This document shows, one piece after another, positions 44,526 through 54,390 of a stretch of 64,000 nucleotides of DNA (the stretch's first letter is position 1; each line of letters opens with the position of its first letter). The notes beneath the pieces were generated by a model, which was given only the letters and a program-made list of their open reading frames with translations, had not been told where the DNA came from and searched no databases. This DNA comes from Xenoacremonium recifei (taxonomy: Eukaryota > Ascomycota > Sordariomycetes > Hypocreales > Nectriaceae), in NCBI GenBank assembly GCA_012184525.1, contig WOFQ01000021.1, positions 186,001-250,000 of the forward strand. Direction: 5' to 3'. A program made the position numbers and the translations under genes.

Positions 44526-45501
44526 CTAGCTCGCGTTTGCGGCAGCGTTCTCCTCCTTTGGTTGCGGCGGCTCGAGGCCGGCGTTTTGAGCAACCCTCTT
44601 CCACGTCTCGAGTTCCCTGTACAGGCGTTCGCACTCCTGCTTCAGCTTATCGTTGGAGGCGCTCAGCTCTGTTATAGCCTGCTCTGTCAGCAGCTTCTCG
44701 AGCGTCCACTTCTCAATGTTTTGTTGCTCGTTCTCCTTGAGCTGTGAGATGAAGTTGACCGCTCGTTGCAGGATCGAACCCTTGTTCTTTTCACAACCTG
44801 GCACAATCTTGGCAAGTTCATTGATGCCCTCATTGATGGTCTCACGCCGACGCCGTTCCACTTCAGTACTGTTAGCGACCAAAGAAAAGGACACAAGTTT
44901 CTGGGACTGTCGAGGGCTTACCTTCTTTGTGATTATCCTTTCGCATCTTATGCCACTCCTCAGAGCCTACAGTAGGCTTAGGATTGGACGCCGAGGTGGT
45001 GTAGCGTTGAGGGGCGTGGTGGGGGTGCTGGACGCCGTTGGTAGGAGGGGGCGGAGGAGGTGCTGCGACAGGAGAATGATCTAGCAAGCCGTCAGGGCCA
45101 GATACATCCGGGTTGAAGGATGTATCGTGGCCATGATCTTCGGCGGCAGCCTGTGCGGCGAATTGCTCCTCCGTAGAGGGCGGTACGTGCAGGGTCGGAT
45201 ACATGCCGAGAGCAGCCTGCGCGGTGCTAGTAGCACTGGACGGGTCAGGGCCTTCGGGATGGTCTGCGGCAGCAGCTTGCTGAAGAGCATTGAAATCAGC
45301 GACATTGACGCCATTAGCCGCCTGAGACGCCTCCATTGCGTTTTCGATGTATGATGTGTCGCCAACACCCATGTGAGCGGGAGGCGCTGGCCGCTTATTG
45401 CGAGACATGTCCGGGCTGCCTGGTTCACGCTTTCGCTTCTGACCAGGAGAACCGGTCAGGCTGGAGAGATCAGGTTGATCAGCGACAACAGAATCGGCCA
45501 T
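44526..45501 (-). CDS. CBF1: bHLH transcription factor CBF1 (centromere/E-box-binding protein 1)
   Basis: Cbf1 binds CACGTG elements at centromeres and in promoters of sulfur, lipid and respiratory genes. Minus-strand exons are 45501-44922 and 44860-44526, giving 304 residues. The intron ends at an AAG acceptor; only this choice restores the basic region DNHKEVERRRRETINEGINE, with the E-box-contacting residues intact. The helix-loop-helix continues with LAKIVPGCEKNKGSILQRA and is followed by a leucine-zipper-like coiled coil (LKENEQQNIEKWTLEKLL, then LKQECERLYREL). The N-terminal 190 residues are disordered, with a basic KRKREPGSP patch, Ala/Gln-rich segments and a PPPPPP run. CACGTG boxes in its own upstream region suggest autoregulation. 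The identity is strong. Confidence 0.93.
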
Positions 45502-46396
45502 GGTCCTGGGTGGCGCTCAAGGCGAATTGGTGACTGAAGGAAAGATGGTTATGTGGCAGTTTGAGTTCCGGGATGTGGTATTTCCTCGGAGATTTGTGGC
45601 TGTCACAGGCACTTTGCGCCAATGCCACAGATGAGAAATGTAGATGGTCCTTGAGAACCTGATAAGAGGAGAAATATGTTAGAGTACGGCTTCGAAATGT
45701 GACGAAGTAAGACAGGAAATCTGGCAAAGCGGCCGCAGGCTGACTGGGGGCGACTACAGGGGGCTAGAGCAGACGTAGGGCTCTTTCCAGGACAAAGAAC
45801 GCTTGCCTTGATGATGATGGAAATTTGCTCAGTCGACTTGCTGAGATGAGACGTGGTCGGTTGACGAGGGAAAGAAGAGGGGGAGAGACAGGAGGGAACG
45901 CAAGCATCGCGGCTCGCCTTATCAATGACTAGACGCTGTCACGCATTGTCTGTGTCATGGCGCGGTCACGATGTTGAGATAGTAGAGAGAGCGGGGGAGA
46001 CGGGATGAGGGTGAATCAGTCGCTCGACTTCAGATGAGCAGGGAAAAGGAAAGAAGGGCAAAAAATTGGGCGATGAGGCATCGTCTGACGAGAGCAAGTC
46101 TCATAGAACGATGATTCCCTGCCGATTCGTGATGGGTGACGGGATGCGGGACGCGCAGGCGATTGAGAACAGAGCAAAACAAAGGACAGATTTTCAAAGA
46201 CGACGAGAACAACAGAACGCGTCATATATTTTGCAAGTGATGGAGGGAGCAGAAAAGGCGCATGAAAAGCGCATCGCAAGGCATCGCGAGCGTGTTGCTG
46301 GTGGTGCTTGACGATGATGTGCATGGAGCCGACATACCTCCCAGATCATGTGCTCTGCGGCCAGGCTGCGGCGCAGATCACGAGTTTCTGTCGTCT

Positions 46397-46402
46397 CACG
46401 TG
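46397..46402. promoter_or_regulatory. E-box CACGTG, distal CBF1 promoter
   Basis: A perfect CACGTG lies about 0.9 kb before the CBF1 start and 0.85 kb before CAB5. It is a candidate Cbf1 site. Confidence 0.4.
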
Positions 46403-46448
46403 TTTGGCGTGATCAACCTCGTGATATCGCGCGGGAAGCGAATAAGAC

Positions 46449-46462
46449 GGGGGGGGGGGGGG
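46449..46462 (+). repeat. Homopolymer of 14 G
   Basis: This is an uninterrupted G-run in the CBF1/CAB5 promoter region. Its length in the assembly may be inexact. It could form a G-quadruplex only with partner G-tracts. Confidence 0.8.
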
Positions 46463-46668
46463 TTCGTGCAAGCAGACGCGGGAAACACAGCGCAAAAAAG
46501 AAAAAAATTATAAAAGAAATCTGGAAAACTCACGGCAAGATGCGCGCGCAGACGGAACGCGATGCGCAGGAACCTTTTTATGGGATGGCGATGGCGTTGC
46601 AAGGAGGTTGATGCTGCGCTGCTGCTGGATGCTGCTGGCCGGGTCACGCGGCGGAGGAAGAGGGTGAA

Positions 46669-46674
46669 CACGTG
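46669..46674. promoter_or_regulatory. E-box CACGTG between CBF1 and CAB5
   Basis: This is the second perfect CACGTG in the same divergent region, about 1.2 kb before CBF1 and 0.58 kb before CAB5. It is a candidate Cbf1 site. Confidence 0.4.
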
Positions 46675-47249
46675 CAAGCGAAGTGGGTGAGGCTGGTGAG
46701 ATAAATAATCAGCGCGAGGAGGGAAGGAAGGGTGGCCGCCCCCTCCCCTGCCCTTTGATAGGGTAGCTGCCTGAGGCTGCCACAGCGCGAGCGCACAGCC
46801 GCAATCAGCCAATGGGCGGCGCGGAGCTGCCACATATGGGCGAATGAGGCGCCGGCGCGGCCCTCCAGGTTGCGGGCTAGCCTGGCACTGGCCTGGCACT
46901 GTCACTGTCACTCACTGTTGCGGGCTGAGGTGATCACATCAGGTGAAGCGACGACTGTCTGTTCTCTCCCGTCGCTTCCCCGAACAGAACAGCCCATTTA
47001 TGCATGCATGCTGGGCCTCGGACTAATCTCTCGTCATCTAGACACTCAGACTCAGACGCCCGCCCGCCAACCATTGCGTCGGCACGGCATTCCCCAGGTA
47101 CCTCCCTTATGTAACTTGCCTACCTCGGTACTTGCACCACCACTACGTAGATCCAGCCGGAAGCGGATGCTGAGCTCTTTTCGAGTTGCCTCTCATCAGC
47201 CACAACCCCTTCCTTCCTTCCAGATTCATAGCCTTTGAACGCTGTCACG

Positions 47250-48074
47250 ATGCTGCTCATTGGTCTGACCGGCTCAATTGCGACCGGGAAATCTACTGTC
47301 TCGTCTCTCCTCGCGTCGCAGCCCTACAGCCTCCCCATCATCGATGCAGACATCCTAGCGCGCAAGGTTGTTGAGCCTGGCACAGGCGGCTACAATGCCA
47401 TCGTGAAATACTTTGGCCCAACGACCCCGGACCTCCTCGTCGAGGCCTCCGAGTCGATGCCGGAGAACGGCCCCGACGGCAAGGGACGGCCGCTGAACCG
47501 CCCAGCGCTGGGGAGGAGAGTGTTTGGCAACGATGAGCAGCGCAAGAAAGACCGGGCGGTGCTGAACGGCATCGTGCACCCCGCGGTACGCTGGGAGATG
47601 TTCAAGATGGTCGCCGGGTGCTACCTCCGCGGCCACTGGGCCGTCGTGCTCGACATTCCCCTGCTCTTCGAGAGCGGCCTAGATGTCTTCTGCGGCACCG
47701 CCGTGGTGGTCGGCGTGCGCGACCCGGCGATCCAGATGCAGCGCCTCCGGGCCCGCGACTCGCACCTCAGCCAAGAGGACGCCGAGAACCGCGTGCGCAG
47801 CCAAGCGGACGTGCGGGTCAAGGCAGCGCGCGCGGAGGCGCGGGGCCAGGGCAAGGGCGTGGTGCTCTGGAACGACGGCTCCAAGGAGGACCTGAAGGCG
47901 CAGATCGAGGTCGCGATGCGGGAGATGCACCGCGCGAGCCCCGACTGGTGGGCGTGGGTGCTGCTGGGATGTCCGCCGCTGGCGGTGGCTGTGGCGGCGT
48001 ACCGGTTCTGGGAGAATGGGAGGATCAACCGGCGATGGGTTGCGCAGGAGAAGGAGTTGAAGGGGAAGCTGTGA
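47250..48074 (+). CDS. CAB5: Dephospho-CoA kinase
   Basis: This enzyme phosphorylates dephospho-CoA to coenzyme A, the last step of CoA synthesis. It is a single-exon gene of 274 residues. The start at 47250 gives MLLIGLTGSIATGKSTVSS, with the P-loop GSIATGKST at residues 8-16, as expected at the very N-terminus. Other family motifs are IIDADILARKVV (residues 31-42), RPLNRPALGRRVF, the HPAVRWEM helix, VVLDIPLLFESGLD, and a late RLRARD..S..DAENR lid segment. The C-terminus adds a hydrophobic stretch (WVLLGCPPLAVAVAAYRF) and a basic tail, probably a membrane anchor like those of eukaryotic homologues at mitochondria. It is divergent from CBF1. The assignment is very secure. Confidence 0.95.
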   Translation: MLLIGLTGSIATGKSTVSSLLASQPYSLPIIDADILARKVVEPGTGGYNAIVKYFGPTTPDLLVEASESMPENGPDGKGRPLNRPALGRRVFGNDEQRKKDRAVLNGIVHPAVRWEMFKMVAGCYLRGHWAVVLDIPLLFESGLDVFCGTAVVVGVRDPAIQMQRLRARDSHLSQEDAENRVRSQADVRVKAARAEARGQGKGVVLWNDGSKEDLKAQIEVAMREMHRASPDWWAWVLLGCPPLAVAVAAYRFWENGRINRRWVAQEKELKGKL

Positions 48075-48997
48075 GGTTGTTGGTCTGTATATGGCGGGGT
48101 GTCGATGTATGATGGATGGTTAGATGTACTGTATACGACAACTTAGGGACTTGGAGGCGGCTAGCACTGATTTTACCGAGGGCCTCGAGCGAGGATTGAC
48201 TTACAGCACGGTTTCTTCCCTTGCATTCAATGGCCGTTCAAGTATGTAGATGTACTTCAGCTGATAGTGATTGTGAAAGGCTGGTCCAGCACCCTTGCTC
48301 CTTATCACCTGATCCCACCCAGCCGTCACTTGACGCCGGCCCAACTGAGACATGCTGCTATCTTCAGCTTGCGTGACTTTTAGGGCTCTGCCTAGCACCC
48401 TGATGCACGGCACTTTGGATACACGGCTGGCTCGGGTCATGGTAGTGACAAATAGACAAAACCTGTATCTTGACTCCAACAATACCTGTCATCCTCTCCA
48501 TCCATCCATCTTATTGACGAACCTCCGCCCGTCCCGTGTGTCCCGGAGCGGGGCCGTCCTGCGCCGGGCGGGGAAGCTGGCTCGCGGACGGATCCATCCC
48601 ATTCCGGGCATCCGCTAGAGGAGGATCCAGGTCACTAAACGCCTGGGTGAGGTGCTCAGTATTAACCACCAAGCTCAGCATGCGATGCTCATCGCTGCGA
48701 CTGTGCTGAAACCAAAATTCCAAGTAGATGATCGCAGAATATGAGTTCCCGTGATGATGCTGTCTGCCTGAGTGCCTTCTTTTTTTGCATGAAACTCCCG
48801 TCGCTCCAGCCCACCTTCTTAAGCCGGCCACTTATCTAATCTTGGGTGGTTCTCACCGCGAACCTCCGACACCGCCCAACGACAGCCTCCAACTCTCTCC
48901 AGCTTCCGCCAGCCTTACCTCACCACCCCCGTCACTCTCTCGAAACGTCACTCATCATTCCAGGCGGGATACTCTCGACCGCCTTTCGATCGCGAGA
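48075..48997. other. Spacer between CAB5 and FYV10
   Basis: This 923-base region contains the CAB5 3' UTR and a pyrimidine-rich FYV10 promoter and leader (48850-48995). I see no gene or repeat of note. Confidence 0.5.
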
Positions 48998-50379
48998 ATG
49001 GCCGACCACGAGCATTCCGTCATCAAACACCAAGAGCATCTGCTACTGGTACGTCAAACCCAACCATCCTCCTCCCATGACGCCATAATCCGAGATACCT
49101 TTCAACGCCATCTACACCGATATCTAACCCCCTTCTCCCACAGGACCAAGCCCTCCTCCGCCTCCCCTCCGAGCTCCTCCGCAAAAACTTCCGCTCCGCG
49201 CACTTCATCGTCGAGAAAGACACCACCGCTCTCAAGACCCTCCTCCGCGACTCCGCCACCGCGGCGGTCTCCGGCCGCGCCTCGCAGCAGGATGTGCTGA
49301 AGAACCTGGACGCCATGCTCACGCGCATGCGCGGCGTCAAGCGCAAGCTCGAGGTCTGCGCCGCCGAGGAGGCTCGCCTGCACGACCAGGAGGCGGCCCG
49401 CATCGCCCACCTCGACGAGCTGTATACCATGGACTCGGTCGAGGAAGTCAAGTACGAGGTCTGGAATCGCAAGCGCCTGGACCGTTTGATCGCCGACTAC
49501 CTGCTGCGTCGTGGATATACCGAGACGGCAACCGGGTTGGCGCGGTCCAAAGGCATCGAGCAGCTGGTCGATATCGATACGTTTGCGAACATGCAGCGGA
49601 TACGGGAGGCGCTGCTGAAAGGGAGCGTCCAGGAGGCGCTCGCGTGGTGTACGGAGAACAAGAAGGAACTGCGCAAGATGGAGGTCCGTATTGTGCCTCA
49701 CATTCACCCCTGACTATACCCTGCTGACGCCCATCTCTAGAGCAAACTCGAGTTCATGCTCCGGCTGCAGCAGTTCGTCGAGCTTGTCCGCCACAGCTCT
49801 ATCCCCAAGCTTGCCGAGGCTATAAGTCACGCCCGCAAGTTCCTCGTGCCCTTCCGCTCGACCTTCCCCAACGAAGTCCAACAAGCCTGCGGTCTGCTCG
49901 CCTTCTCGCCCGACAATGTCGCCCCGCCTTACAGCAGCCTGTACGAGGCCACGCGCTGGCAAGATCTGGCCGACCTCTTCGTGACGACGCACACGGCGCT
50001 GCTTGCACTGCCCACGGCTCCCCTGCTGCACTTCGCCCTCACGTCCGGCCTCTCAGCCCTCAAGACACCTGCCTGTCACTCGAAGGAAACCTCGCACCGC
50101 ACCGACGGCGTCGCGGCCGCTGCTCTGACTATGAGCCATGGCGTGTGTCCCATCTGCTCGACTGAGCTGCACGAGTTGGCCCGCAGCGTGCCCTACGCCC
50201 ACCACACGAAGAGCCATCTCGACCACGACCTGATGCTGTTGCCAAACGGCAATGTGTATGGCCGGGAGCGTCTCGTGGTGCAGGCCCGCAAGACAGGGCT
50301 GGATGATGGGCAAGTGAAGGACCTTCGCACGGGCGAGGTGTTTGATATGGATAAGCTGAAGAAGGTCTTTATTACTTAA
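48998..50379 (+). CDS. FYV10: GID/CTLH E3 ligase subunit FYV10 (GID9/MAEA-like)
   Basis: This is a subunit of the GID (CTLH) ubiquitin ligase that degrades gluconeogenic enzymes; Fyv10/Gid9 pairs with Gid2 as the RING-like catalytic module. Exons are 48998-49048, 49144-49683 and 49741-50379, giving 409 residues. Seen directly: a helical N-terminus (DQALLRLPSELLRKNFR), a LisH motif RLIADYLLRRGYTETATGLA near 150-170, a CTLH region (RIREALLKGSVQEALAWC), a CRA-type helical segment (LEFMLRLQQFVELVR, then ARKFLVPF), and a C-terminal RING-like module CPICSTEL followed by LPNGNVYGRERL. The Cys/His set after CPIC is degenerate, as in Fyv10. It converges with CAF1 517 bases away. Confidence 0.93.
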
Positions 50380-50896
50380 AGGAGCAAGCCTGAATTATAT
50401 TGGGCAATATGGTATCGATGAGCTGTTACCACGTTATCTTATTGATCAACTCATTTCTTATGGCGTTGGGGACATGGACAAGGCTGGTGCTTGGAGTTCA
50501 GGAGTAAAAACACACATAGGATGATTCTTGTACATTACATAGGCGCGCCAGGTAATTCAAATACCAATCAGGCATTTACTATATGGTACACTATTCACCA
50601 GGTCACACAATCAAAGCGCTCCTGGCCTTCATTTGCCCCCAAGGAACATTCGTTTACTAGCGACGCAAGATCCCTATCGACCTCACTCCGCAATTAATAG
50701 ACAAACGGGTAGTGCGGAAACGAAGACTACCAGACAGCCGACAAAAGCGAGGCAGCTCCAAGCAGGCGATACAAGAAGAGAAGGCATTCTCCGCCTCCGA
50801 ATCCCATTGTCCCCCTGTGTCCCGTTCCCTCCCAGAACCCAATAACTCCCGTCCCAGAAACCAAGAAACCCTTCGCGCGACGACCACTCTAGCTAC
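50380..50896. other. Convergent 3' ends of FYV10 and CAF1
   Basis: This 517-base spacer between convergent genes should hold both 3' UTRs. I see no other feature in it. Confidence 0.55.
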
Positions 50897-52423
50897 CTAC
50901 CGGTTTCCAAAGGCAAAGCTGCCAAAGACGCCGCCGCCGCCACCGGGGGTCATGGGCCCGGTGTTGAGAATGCCGTTGGTGTTGTGGCTCTGGGGGGCCG
51001 GCGAGGTGACAAGGCCGGCGTTGTTGGTATGAGGCGTGCTGGGGGCCTCGCTGCCGCCAGGCGTGGCGTGGACGCCCATGATGCCGGCTTGCCCCATGGC
51101 CGAGGCAAGCAGGAGGCCGCTGTCGGGGATGCCCAGGCCCCAGATCTTGCCGAGGTGATCGTCGGCGATGTCGCCGTTGAAGATCTTGTCGCGCATCTGG
51201 AAGAAGACCTTGCCGGTGAGCAGCGAGTCGGAGCCGGCCTGGTGGGCGTTGCCGACACGCTTGATCTTGAGCGTTTCAGCAATGTTCTCCAGGCCGGACT
51301 TGTGCTCGAACTTCTGGAGAATCTCAGTCGTCTGGGGGTCGCTGGGCGTGAGGAGACCTGAGTTGTGCAATCTGATAGCATGCTTCATAAGATGCTTCAC
51401 ATCGTACGTTGTCGGGAAGTACTTCTTCATGCGGCGATCGAAGTCGACCTCATCATTGGGAAGGGATTTGCGGACCAGGAGCTTCGTGAGGTACCCGAAG
51501 TCGTAACCCCCGTGGAATGAAATCCATCGCACCTCCTCGAAGCAGACCATGCCTGAGGGGATGAGGAGTGCTGCAAAGTCAAAGGGATCGATGCCTTCTC
51601 GTTCCAACTGGTTGAAATCTATTCCGGCCTGTTGAAGAGATTCGATCGATTTCTCGTTGTACATGTCGGTCTTGAGGGAGAAATTGAAGTTGAACTGCCA
51701 GCTGCAAGGGAAGACTCCAGCGCTGGCCGCTCTTCGGCAGGCCGGCCCGAGATCTGAGTCGTTGGCTGGCCGTGCTGGGGGCATCTCTCCATCCTCGTTG
51801 AAAAAGGTCAAGCCGATTTGGATGACTTTGAGCATGTCCACGTTTGTCCGGAGGCACTGGTAGTGGTAATCGCTTTTACCCCTGAAGCCTCCCATTGGTC
51901 TTGCTACCACTCCAGGAAACTCAGTGTCCTAGGCAAATGTCAGTGTGCTGAAGCAAGCCGTCTTGTCTGAGTCCCTTACCATGGCGATGTACGGATATTT
52001 CTCCACCACCTCTCTCAACACAGCCATCTCTTCTTGTAGGTTTTGCTTCCACACTTCTCGTATCCTCCCCTTATTCGGCTGCGCCCTCATAGTAGGGTGA
52101 TCAAGCAATACACCGTGCTGCGCTTGACCTCCAAGTTGGGGTTGTTGCATGCCTCCAGCTCCTGGCCCATGCCCAAAGCCCATCCTTCCAGCCTGAGCGC
52201 CGAACCCCGTGTCTGCGAACCCTGCAGCGGCTCCATTCAGGCCCGAGGCACCGAAGGCGTTACCGTTAGCTGCTGAGAAGGGATTTATCTGTGCATTGGC
52301 ATTGAGGTATGGGTTCCCCCCGAGATGTCCGCCCTGTGGCTGACCGTGAGAAGGGAACCCCGGCTGGTGATACGGCGCTCCAACGCCAGGACCGGCGCCG
52401 AAGCCCCGAAGCGGAGGTGGCAT
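50897..52423 (-). CDS. POP2: CCR4-NOT deadenylase subunit CAF1/POP2
   Basis: This is a 3'-5' exoribonuclease that shortens mRNA poly(A) tails in the CCR4-NOT complex. Minus-strand exons are 52423-51980 and 51928-50897, giving 491 residues. The DEDD nuclease motifs are present: DTEFPGVVARP immediately after the 51-nt intron, FHGGYDFGYLTKLL, TTYDVKHLM, and AHQAGSDSLLTGKVFF. The N-terminal 110 residues are Gly/Asn/Gln-rich and disordered, preceding KGRIREVWKQNLQEEM, a typical lead-in. The C-terminal 80 residues are Gly/Pro/Asn-rich. The start at 52423 gives MPPPLRGF, like other fungal CAF1 proteins, but the same frame stays open for 50 codons upstream to a TAG, so a longer N-terminus through an upstream exon cannot be excluded. 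Confidence 0.94.
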
Positions 52424-53278
52424 AGAGCTTTTGCTGTGGGATCTCCTATTCTTTGTGCGGGGAATGGGTGCGACGGGGGGTGGGTGTCGAAAGGGAGGCC
52501 GTTCTGGAGTTGGCTGGCCCTGCTGTGAGGAGGGATCTGGCCAACCCTGGTTCCAGGTGTGAGGTCTCGGTTCCTATGTGGGATTCTGCGCCTGGTGGTG
52601 TGGGAGAAAACCTGGCTGCCAGGATTGCTGGAAAGGGACAGTCCCAGGCGGCCGTTGATGTGCTGGATGCCAGCGTTTGTTCGAGCCTCTCGATGAAGGA
52701 GGGGTTGGAAGTGGGCGCGGGTACGGTGCGCGGCCACGCGGATCAGAGTACCGAGGAAATCCCTATGTTCGCTGGTCTGGGGCCGAGAGGCGGCCGCCGG
52801 GGGGAGCTGAGTTATACGAAGTCTGGGGGTTGCTCATTGAGATGGTGCCAACTCGTCGAGGACCTCGTCCAGAGAACTGCCACAACGCCGATCTGCGGTG
52901 TCGGCGCGCGAGGGCAGGATGAATGGGTCGGTCGCCGTCGGACTCGCACGCGCGCGGTGTCTCCAAGCCGAGATGAAATCGCCCTAGGGTTTGTAAGCCT
53001 GCTAAGATGTCGATATGGCGGTACAGATGCAAGCTGGCGGTTTTGGCAGGATGTCAGGTCGAAAGTTTTCCAGCATGACGATGGGAGACGTTGAATCGAT
53101 CTCGCCCTGAGGCCGTGAGGTGTGGGTGGTCCGTGCACGAGCATCCTTGCGCATCGGAATTATCGGCCACATTTATTCCGACGGGGACTGGGGGAGGTCA
53201 CGATTGAAGTGTGTAGGAATTGCTCGCTCTCCATTCGTCCATCGTCGTCAGATCGAGCAACCCAAGCAATCGGCCACA
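52424..53278. other. Divergent promoter region CAF1 / NDUFB3
   Basis: This 855-base region separates two divergent genes. Overlapping frames on both strands (for example 52453-53094 on plus) have no domain. On minus, a Pro/Gln-rich frame collinear with CAF1 extends from an ATG at 52837, broken by TAG at 52763 and 52574. Confidence 0.5.
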
Positions 53279-53704
53279 ATGCTTCCTACCAGGTGCGTTC
53301 CGACCCTTTCCCTGCCCATCCAGGCCTCCAGGGCCTCTGCTAGAGTGCCATTGAGCTGACTGAGCGTCTGTCCAGAGTGCTGCGCGCCGCCGGGGGGGCG
53401 CCCAAGAACATCACCGGCTTCAACATGCGGGCCTTCAGACAAGCCGCCGGCCAGCCCCGATACGACCCCTGGGAGCGAACGTGAGCTACAGCCCCCGATG
53501 ATCAGATATCAGAGTTCTAATACGGTGGATAGCGAGGCCTGGCGGTACGAGGGCATCTTCACGCGGTGGAACCGATTCAAGACCGGCCTGCCTGGGCTCG
53601 GCATTGCGACCGTTGCGTTCACTATTTACTGCGGCTACGAGCACTTCTTCATGGAGGATGCGCACCACCACGGCGACGAGCACCATGCCGAGGGTCACCA
53701 CTAG
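53279..53704 (+). CDS. Mitochondrial complex I subunit NDUFB3 (B12)
   Basis: This is an accessory subunit of NADH:ubiquinone oxidoreductase in the inner membrane. It is a small gene of 96 residues in three exons: 53279-53292, 53376-53480 and 53533-53704. The first exon is only 14 nt. The core matches NDUFB3: TGFNMRAFRQAAGQPRYDPWER, then EAWRYEGIFTRWNRFKTGLPG, a single membrane helix (IATVAFTIYCGYEHFF) and a His-rich tail ending EHHAEGHH. Both introns restore the frame at conserved positions. The N-terminus is short and basic (MLPTRVLRA), as usual for subunits without a cleaved presequence. It shares a divergent promoter region with CAF1. Confidence 0.92.
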
Positions 53705-54390
53705 ACGATGTGTATGAGGTGTGGTTGGATGGCGGAGCGATGCGGTGATTGTGGTGTGTACATATATATCTCGCGCTGAGACGACAGCGGCTCATGTTTT
53801 CTTGGATTGGGTCAATAAAACAAAGATTGAACAAGACTCTGCCTATTTTTGCTGGATATGTGGTTTGGTGTTGGCCGGGGAAGTTTGCGTTGATTGTGGC
53901 TCAATCTGCACCTCGGCAATGTCACTGAGTTGGTTACCGGCGAACGACAGTAATATGCCAATGCATGGACCTGAGGATAATGACAGTCTAAAATAGCGTC
54001 CTTTTTCTTACAGCGCCTACTTCTTTGTGATGAGATTCGCATTGTTAGACAAGATTTGCGTGTGCTGTATCATTTTTGTTCCAAGCATAGACGTTGGAAG
54101 GACAATCATCCGCCAATTGCGACAGGCACGTATGTGATGGACACTTCGATATGTCATTGTAATAGGGTATCCAAGTTGTTTGTATCTATGTGATGATTGG
54201 CGGAGGCTTGCTCCCTATCTTCTATGAAATGCAAATTCATTTGTGTCCGATGCAGGATGGTATCAAATGCTGCCGATGCCACTTATATATCCCATGCATA
54301 GCAAAACACCTCCCAAGTTCCAACACCATATACGAATAAAAAAGCAATAGCTCCATCCCAATTGGTTCATATAGTGAATGTAGTAGTTCG
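53705..54390. other. AT-rich convergent spacer
   Basis: This 686-base region lies between the convergent NDUFB3 and coiled-coil genes. It is more AT-rich than neighbouring DNA, with TATATATA near 53763 and TTATATATCCC near 54283. It probably holds the two 3' UTRs. I see no gene in it. Confidence 0.5.

Larger units (their letters stand above)
45502..47249. other. Divergent promoter region CBF1 / CAB5
   Basis: This 1.75-kb region separates two divergent genes. It has two CACGTG boxes, a run of 14 G at 46449-46462, and CT-rich leader sequence before CAB5 (about 47195-47225). No coding region is convincing. Confidence 0.55.

Noticed and set aside
52453..53094. 213-codon plus-strand open frame in the CAF1/NDUFB3 promoter
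   Set aside because: Composition is that of GC-rich non-coding DNA, with no domain, and it lies antisense to a Pro/Gln-rich frame. Several frames are open here by base composition alone.
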